From Ariolimax columbianus (lineage: Eukaryota; Mollusca; Gastropoda; Stylommatophora; Arionidae), in the NCBI GenBank assembly GCA_036924085.1, contig JAVGWX010000011.1:17609608-17673607 (forward strand): a stretch of DNA of 64,000 nucleotides, read 5' to 3'. Both the position numbers and the translations under genes were made by a program. The notes under the pieces were generated by a model. The model worked only from the letters and a program-made list of their open reading frames with translations, made no database searches and was not told the DNA's origin. Of the stretch, positions 56,931 to 64,000 are shown piece after piece (position 1 is the first letter of the stretch; each line of letters opens with the position of its first letter).

Positions 56931-57179
56931 TACTGTTCCACTTATGGAGGGTGACTTAGACAATGACATCTAAAAAATCACATTCCTCCGCAGTTGCAGC
57001 ACGGTTTGTCATTGAAAATTTAATATGACAAACATTATATTGATCTTTACTTGAGATAATCTGCAGCAGCTTTACATCTCAACAATAAATACACATTTGT
57101 ATTGTGTATTCATGTAAATGTATATACTTATATACATTTACATACATACACAATACAAAATATATACATGTTCATACAC

Positions 57180-57213
<34 letters not shown>

Positions 57214-57224
57214 GATAAATAAAT

Positions 57225-58050
57225 ATAGCTGACATGCCCAGCATCCATGCACTACTAGAAAAAGCACAACTAGGATGGGTCAGACACATCATCCGTATAT
57301 TAGACGAACGGCTCCAAATGGGAAACAGGACATACTGGCTACACAAAAAATGATGCCTACTACCAGCTGAACAGAAGAGAGCAGGTGGTGGTTTTTTTTA
57401 GACTCCGCACAGAACACAACAGACTGAGGTACCATCTATTCAATAAACTGAAGATAGGTGGCACTGACGAATGCACCTGTGGTACAGGGAAAATGACCGC
57501 TGAACATCTGCTGCAAAATTGCCCGACATACGAGGACCAGAGAAAGCACATGTAGCCATCACCAGTGGCAATACTAGGCAAGCTCTATGGCAGTGTTGAC
57601 AGCCTCAGGATGAAAGCTGCTTTCTTCGAACAAATTCAAGTTGACGTCTGACAGCGTACGAAGAAGAAGAAAAAGAAGACGAACGGCTCTCAAGGAAGCT
57701 ATTCTACAGCGAGCTGAGAGAGGGATGTCGCGAGAAAGGGCGACCAAAGAAACGTTTTTAAAGACGATCTAAGGGACTCACTGGAAAGTTGCCAGATAGA
57801 TTTCACCGCATGGAAATGTCTTGCTCAAAACAGATATGACTGGAGAAGCGCAGTCAAAACGTGTGTAGCTAGCAGCAAAGACGACCGTGTTGTGAAAGTC
57901 TAGAGCAGACGCGAGACCCGGAAATCACGAACAGCGGGAACACCATCACCTTCTACAGAATTCGTGTGCCCGATATGCAATAGATGTTTTCGTGGGTGCA
58001 TTGGCCTGTTCAGACACATGCGCACCCACATACAACAGAGAAATATGTGA
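57225..58050 (+). pseudogene. RT C-terminal fragment with C2H2 finger, split by insertion
   Basis: Left part (57225-57314): LLEKAQLGWVRHIIRI then LDERL. Right part (57678-58050): LDERLSRKLFYSE-like start, KGRPKKRFKDDLRDSLESCQ, WKCLAQNRYDWRSAVKT, and a terminal CPICN, FRGCIGLFRHMRTH C2H2 zinc finger. This is the tail of a non-LTR polymerase that ends in a single C2H2 finger. An I-like copy interrupts it at 57315-57677. Confidence 0.85.
57315..57677 (+). mobile_element. I-like retrotransposon, 5'-truncated, nested in another RT
   Basis: Encodes the last part of the element: YWLHKK, YYQLNRREQVVV, CTCGTGKMTAEHLLQNCP, VAILGKLYGSV, then a GTACGAAGAAG tail. GACGAACGGCTC at 57303-57314 and 57678-57689 is a 12-bp target duplication. 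The insertion is only 363 bp. Confidence 0.95.
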
Positions 58051-58136
58051 CATGGATAATGTCGGCGGTCCTCATCGACAACGATGGACAGCTATATTAT
58101 TATTTTTATTATTAGTATTATACATACGAGGTGTGT

Positions 58137-58950
<814 letters not shown>

Positions 58951-59434
58951 GTGTGTGTGTATGTGTGTTTGTGCATGTGTTCAGGAGCATTGTATATCGC
59001 ACTGCTGATCTTCTTCAGAGGACTGGCGTCATACCTGAATGGTTTCCGTGTTTGACATACGGCCATTATTTACTTCCAGGTATGTCATGACAGACCACAA
59101 TGAAGACTGTGCATAAAGCTAGAAACCTTGCCTTGTAAAACTCATTGCTGCTGACACCCCACTTCAAATCTTTGGATTCCTTAAAACCTGATTAAGGTAA
59201 AACAAATGCATTATTGGGAACTTACTGCGTGAGCAAGAAAGACCATTAAATGAATGAATGAATAGGTGGAATTCTTTTATTCAGACAGGAATGTTACGGT
59301 CTGTTGCCAATTAGCCTAATTGTTTGGGTATCCGTAGTAGGTATTCTAAACTTCCTGAGGCTTACTAGGCCTTGGGGAGGATACCAATATTTTTGGTCAT
59401 ACTTTTAAGAAAAACCATTTGCATTTTTTGTCCG
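58951..59434. other. No gene seen
   Basis: Unassigned sequence. Confidence 0.3.
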
Positions 59435-59655
59435 GTCAGCGGACGTTAAGCCTACACTTTTCGATTTCTAACTGCCAAAGGAGTGTAAACGTGCTCGATA
59501 CTGAACACGGTAGTCATATCTCATTACCTAGAGACCAGGGGAATGTTTACCAGAAGATGAAATTGAAAAAAATACCATTCTCCACCATAATTCGAACCCG
59601 CGACCTCCAGCACTGAAGACGGACAACTTAACTCTAGACCACTGAGCCCCCGTGA
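59435..59655 (-). mobile_element. SINE C, minus strand, second copy
   Basis: On the minus strand the head is GGGGGCTCAGTGGTCTAGAG then TTAAG (A box) and GCGGGTTCGAATTAT (B box), near 59590-59650. The body runs to GGCTTAACGTCCGC. It aligns with 40300-40530 and preserves the promoter boxes better than that copy. Confidence 0.82.
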
Positions 59656-60489
59656 ATGAATATATAATTAATAAAATCAAACAAAAGATCGAAGTCAATC
59701 AATATTAGATGAATACACTTCAAACTGACTTATCATGCTAAAGCATAATGACCTGTATGTACAATAACATTTTGACTGTGGATCTCTGTCATCAAACAAT
59801 TATTTAAAAGGTTCGTCCATGATAAAATTAATGAGAAACGTTGGCCTGACATAAGAAAGGCTGTACTCTCTAGCTTCATTCCCCAATGATCGATTTGTCT
59901 TCTTCTGAATAAGCAAGAAGCAAGCATAAGCCTCCTTCGCCCTCCCGAGAATACATTAGAGATCGATATCGAATGCATGGGACATCACTCTGCGGAGACG
60001 CTGACTTCTTCTTTTTCATCTGATGCTAGGGCAATTCGAGTTTTCTCTAATCTGTTCGCCGAGTCATATTTAGGAGTATGAGTAGGGGAATGGTATACTC
60101 CGTCTTTTTATTCAAAAACAAGGCCCGAAGCAGTTGTCTTCTAAACTATAGGTTCGATCCAAATGATTTTTCACATTTAATCTTAGAATATCCATGACGT
60201 TATGGAAATTTTTTGTATCTAAGAAATTTGATGTATTTTGAAAAAAAATGTATTAATTAGTCTATATTAAAAGCAATCTCAGTAAATTTGACATCATTTT
60301 AACATGTGTAAGTTACACATACGTGCTGTTTTTAAAATATATTGTTTGACCTTCAAATACTCTCAGTAAATACAAATTCATGATTATCCAGTGCACCAAT
60401 TAGACACTTTGTCGAATGCGTAAAACAACAAACGTCATTCATGCGAAATTGTCTAATAGTTAAAGGCGCATACGCCAGCGTTAGGATGA
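59656..60489. other. No gene seen
   Basis: AT-rich unassigned sequence. Confidence 0.3.
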
Positions 60490-61690
60490 GGGTTCGGCAT
60501 CACCAGACATGAGAGCCGTAAACATAAACACCCTTTACAAGAAAAATGCAGATGGAGGAGACTGCAACAATTACAGGGGAATATCGCTAGCCAACAATGT
60601 AGACAAAGTGTATGCTCGCATCATCTTGAGCAGGTTGCGAAAGCTGGCCGATAGGGTGTACCTAGAGTCTCAGTGTTGTTTTCGCCCATAAAAGTCCACC
60701 GTTGAGATGATCTTTTCACTGAGACAATTGCAGGACAAATTCAGATAAGAACACCGACCACTATTTCTTGCTTCAACGACCTCACCAAGGCATTCGACCT
60801 GGTAAACAGAGACGATCTTTTTAAAGTATTGTCTAAAGTCAGCATCCCACCTAAACTACTGAGCATGATTAGACCTTTCATGTGGGCATGAAAGATGCAA
60901 TGATGCAGGATAGTCAGGAATCTGAGGTCTTCGACATTAACAGTGGAGTTAAACAAGGCTGTGTTCTGGTTCCGACTATTTTCGGCATTTTCTTTGCCAC
61001 CGTGCTTAGACTCCGATTTAGAACTGCCACAGAGGGGCATGTCTGCATACTAGGTCGGATGAGAGACTATTCAATCTAACCAGACTGCGAGCAAAATGTA
61101 AGAAAAGGGAGACTGTCATTTGGGATACGCTCTTCGCATACGATGCTGCCCTGGTCGTCCACACGGAAGCCGAATTACAAATTGTAATTAATATGTCGGC
61201 AAAATCGTAAGATCTGTTTGGACTCACCATCAGCGTACAGAAAACAAAAGTGATGGCTCAGCGTGCATATCCTTCAGACATTGTCTTAAACGATAGAAAT
61301 CTGGAAGTAGTAAATCACTTTAACTACCTCAGATATATCATCACCGACAACCTTTCACTGGACGTGGAGCTGCAGAAGCGATTAGGAATGGCCTCAACAC
61401 TTGCCAGGCTCTCACAGAGAGTGTGGAATAACATCTTGCTGACCATCTCTCCACACAGGTTGCGAAACGTAAAATAGGTAGAACCTTTCTCCACTACAGA
61501 AATGTTTGCAAGCGTGACATGAAGGCGTTGGATATGAGCACATGCAACTGGAAGGAACTTGCCAAAAACAGAACTGGCTGGCGGCAGGCTTTGTGTGTTG
61601 GTTTGCAGACAGGGAAAGACAAGATGCGTCAAGATGCAGACTCCAAACGTGTACGGCAAAAGCAAGAAGAACTGACTGCCGCTCTCTAGC
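60490..61690 (+). pseudogene. Non-LTR retrotransposon RT domain, decayed
   Basis: RT motifs appear in order on the plus strand: LYKKNADGGDCNNYRGISLA (60526-60590), RLRKLADRVYLESQCCFRP, FNDLTKAFDLVNRDDLFKVL (60775-60830), SGVKQGCVLVPTIFGIFFA (60945-61000), FAYDAALVVH in place of the catalytic FADDA (61130-61160), LTISVQKTKVM, VNHFNYLRYIITDNLSLD (61310-61365) and a CKRDMKALDM...W tail near 61510-61545. A middle piece between the fingers and tail is deleted. Stops, frameshifts and the FAYD change in the catalytic site make it dead. Confidence 0.88.
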
Positions 61691-63077
61691 GTGAAGTCCA
61701 TTGTCTCTCTAAGCTGACAGGATGCCAATCAATATACATTACTAGTTTGAGGTGTGGTTATTATGGCGTATAGTTGCTTTTTCAAAACTTATCTTGATAT
61801 CAATTTCAAAATGAGTTTGAAGTGTACATATATAACAATTAAGAAGGTTACCGTTTTACTATAGCAGTTTTTCCGCAGGAAATCTAAGATGTGTCATGTA
61901 TATTGCGATATTCATGACCCAGAGAAACGAACGAAATTGGCGTTTGGTGTGGATAGATGATCCTTTAACCGTTGGATTGAACAGGACTCAGAGTGCACCC
62001 ATATCAAGCACCGCATGAAAACAAGATTTTGACGATTTCGAGAGAGATGTCATAAAATGGGAGATGTTGAAAAATCAACTTGTTACTCTCCGGAAACTAA
62101 AATTAACATTAGTGCTTGTGTGGGCTAAATTCAATGGACAAGTTGACAACAGAACAGCACATTTAAAATGTGTGTTGTTGAAGTGCTGATAAGTGAGTAC
62201 CCTTCAAAAATAGGCATTCAGTTCTGGAAGAAGTGTGTTGAATATGTACTTCGGGAAGAAGTACAGTAACGAGATGTATTATAACTTGTCCAGCCAGTAA
62301 CAATTATCAACTTCATTGAATCGACATATTCGGATAATTAAATCATCTTTTGAGTACATACTGTACATACATTTGGATGAATGAAAATACGTTTATCAAA
62401 ACAATTAGGTGTACATACAATAACAACAAATGCATTTCAATATTCAAATCCGTTACACAAAATAAAATTAGCTGCGCAGTTGATACAACCTAGGGCACCT
62501 AACGGTGACCGAAGGGCTGTACTAACTGTTGAATTATGGTGCCATTTTACGATTGTTCATAAAGTACAACATAAACAATCAATTAATATATAAAGACATT
62601 AAGGAGATAACGCCTTTAAAAATAAAGCTGAGAAATTCAACTGCGTACTGTAAAATCTTAAACGTAATGTCATTTCTTTGCATGGTCCAAAAAGATCAAA
62701 AGAATCCGCTGATGTGCAAATGACTATACATCTAAAATAATGTTTTAGCGTTATGGATATTCTAAGGCTGCATGCGAAAAATCATTTGGATCGGACTCAG
62801 CAAACCCAACTGTTGGTCAGGAATGAAATATTAGAGGCTTCTGTATACTAAACTCATACCTTTGCCTTGACATGCCAGTGCTCTACTACAGGCGCTAATC
62901 AGCCACTCTTATACGAGATATGCTTGGCCGCATATCTTCAAATTCACACTAGAGAATGTACGAAGAAGAACATCCTCTTCGAAGACGCACATAACCTCTT
63001 GAACCGCCTTCTTAGATGTATTCCATATAGCGTCCTAATGTACACAGACAAACCAACAAAAAAAGGATACAGAAGAG
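61691..63077. other. No gene seen
   Basis: 1.4 kb of AT-rich sequence without recognisable motif. Confidence 0.35.
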
Positions 63078-63475
63078 TCAGGTCAGGTCATCCCGTAACC
63101 GGTTAGATTGTTGAGGCACACATGAAGACACCCCGACAACGCAACCTATAGGTCAGCGGTCGGTGCCTGTGCCTCCTCTGATCGAAGATTGGTCCATTGT
63201 TTTATGTTGCCCCCCCCCCCCCACCTCTTTTTGGGACCTCTTCTTGGTTCACAATGCACCTTTCCGTGCAGGATCGTTTTTACAAGACCATTTGATCTCG
63301 TTAGAATGGTCGTACCAAGCGAATTCACGTCTTTTAACCGTTGTAAAGTGGTCTTCAAAAGGCCCTATTGCTGTTGTAGTTAGTTCTCGTATTTCATCAT
63401 CTGGTACTAGGTCCTTGTATGTGACCTTTAGAAGTCTTTGGTAACATCTCAGCTGCAAGTTCTATATCCCCCACT
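63078..63475 (-). pseudogene. RTE-like retrotransposon 3' fragment
   Basis: The most informative copy of the family. The minus strand reads MQLRCYQRLLKVTYKDLVPD, TTAIGPFEDHFTTVKRREFA, WYDHSNEIKWSCKND and, in another frame after a C run, GGGGNIKQWTNLRSEEAQAP. These are the RCYRxILxIxYKD, IGPxEDxxxxVKRRKLxWY and WTxL motifs of a common animal non-LTR polymerase tail. The GTCAGGTCAGGTCA tail at 63078-63091 matches the one at 15135. Confidence 0.82.
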
Positions 63476-63483
63476 GCAGTGGA

Positions 63484-64000
63484 AGAAGAAGAGAAAAAGA
63501 AAATGCTGAGGAGGAGGATGAAGAAGAAGATGATGATGATGATGAGATGTAAGTGGAGGAAGAGGTAAGAAGAGGGAGGAAAAGGAAAATTTGGTAGTTG
63601 ATGAGAAAGAACAGGAAGAGGATGAAGAGGAAGGATGAAGAGGATGAAGAGGGAGACAAATGAGGATGAGAGAGGAAGAAGAGGAAGTGGATGAAGAGGA
63701 AGGATGAGGAGCATGAAGTGGGAGACAAATGAGGATGAGAGAGGAAGTGGAGGAGGAGGGTGGAAGAGAGGAAGAGGATTGATATGAGGACTAGAAAAAT
63801 GAGGAGGGGGAAAGAGGAAAAAGAAGGGAAAAAGAGAAGGCTTAGGAGGGAAGATCCGGAGGGTTAGAGAGGAGACGCACAGAGGAAGAGAAAAAGAAAG
63901 AAGAGTAAGGAGTAGTAGAAAGTAAGAAGAAGGAATAAGAAGGAGGAGGAAGAAGGAGAAAGGAAAAGAAGAAAGAGGAGAGAGATAAGGAAATGTTTTC
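63484..64000. repeat. Purine-rich GA/AGG tract, runs off window
   Basis: Over 500 bp of nearly pure purine on the + strand, mainly GAGGA, GAAGA and AGGA units. It continues past the right edge. Open frames in it are composition artefacts. Confidence 0.92.

Overview
The window is repeat-dominated animal genomic DNA. I find no host protein-coding gene I can defend. A eukaryotic 5' ETS plus 18S rRNA segment, several non-LTR retrotransposon lineages, Tc1/mariner and hAT elements, and tRNA-headed SINEs all point to a metazoan. The 18S sequence and the mix of elements look lophotrochozoan, possibly molluscan. That placement is inference and was not tested by alignment.

Layout. Bases 1-15132 are a mosaic of minisatellites (the largest is a 39-bp unit repeated about 22 times at 1591-2448), decayed reverse-transcriptase fragments of at least three lineages, SINEs, and one hAT-type MITE with an 8-bp target duplication. 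Bases 15133-32288 form a composite locus. Two near-identical 2.9-kb blocks lie about 10.3 kb apart. Each holds an RTE-like 3' fragment, a 5'-truncated I-like retrotransposon with shared nonsense mutations, and a copy of that element's 5' leader. Next to them are two full-length copies of the same element: one with an intact 1302-residue ORF (endonuclease, RT, RNase H, C-terminal Cys/His motif), one with two stop codons. In the first block an rDNA segment (ETS, the 5' two-thirds of 18S, then a degenerate satellite built on one conserved 18S stretch) sits between two direct copies of the element leader.

Bases 32289-48000 hold further retrotransposon fragments, a 14-bp satellite, SINEs and a palindromic mariner. 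Bases 48000-64000 hold a 1.86-kb pyrimidine tract, coding-like minisatellites, two 5'-truncated I-like insertions with clear 12-bp target duplications (one nested inside another retroelement), a second palindromic mariner and a purine tract that runs off the window edge.

How the parts relate. The I-like family is the most recent actor: one copy is open throughout, and three scattered short copies carry (GAA)n tails and 10-13 bp target duplications at unrelated sites. It therefore inserts dispersedly and is not an rDNA-specific R element, although it lies next to an rDNA fragment. SINEs and non-autonomous DNA elements depend on enzymes supplied elsewhere. Lineage names such as I-like, RTE-like and CR1/L2-like are recognised by eye from protein motifs and need a phylogeny to confirm.
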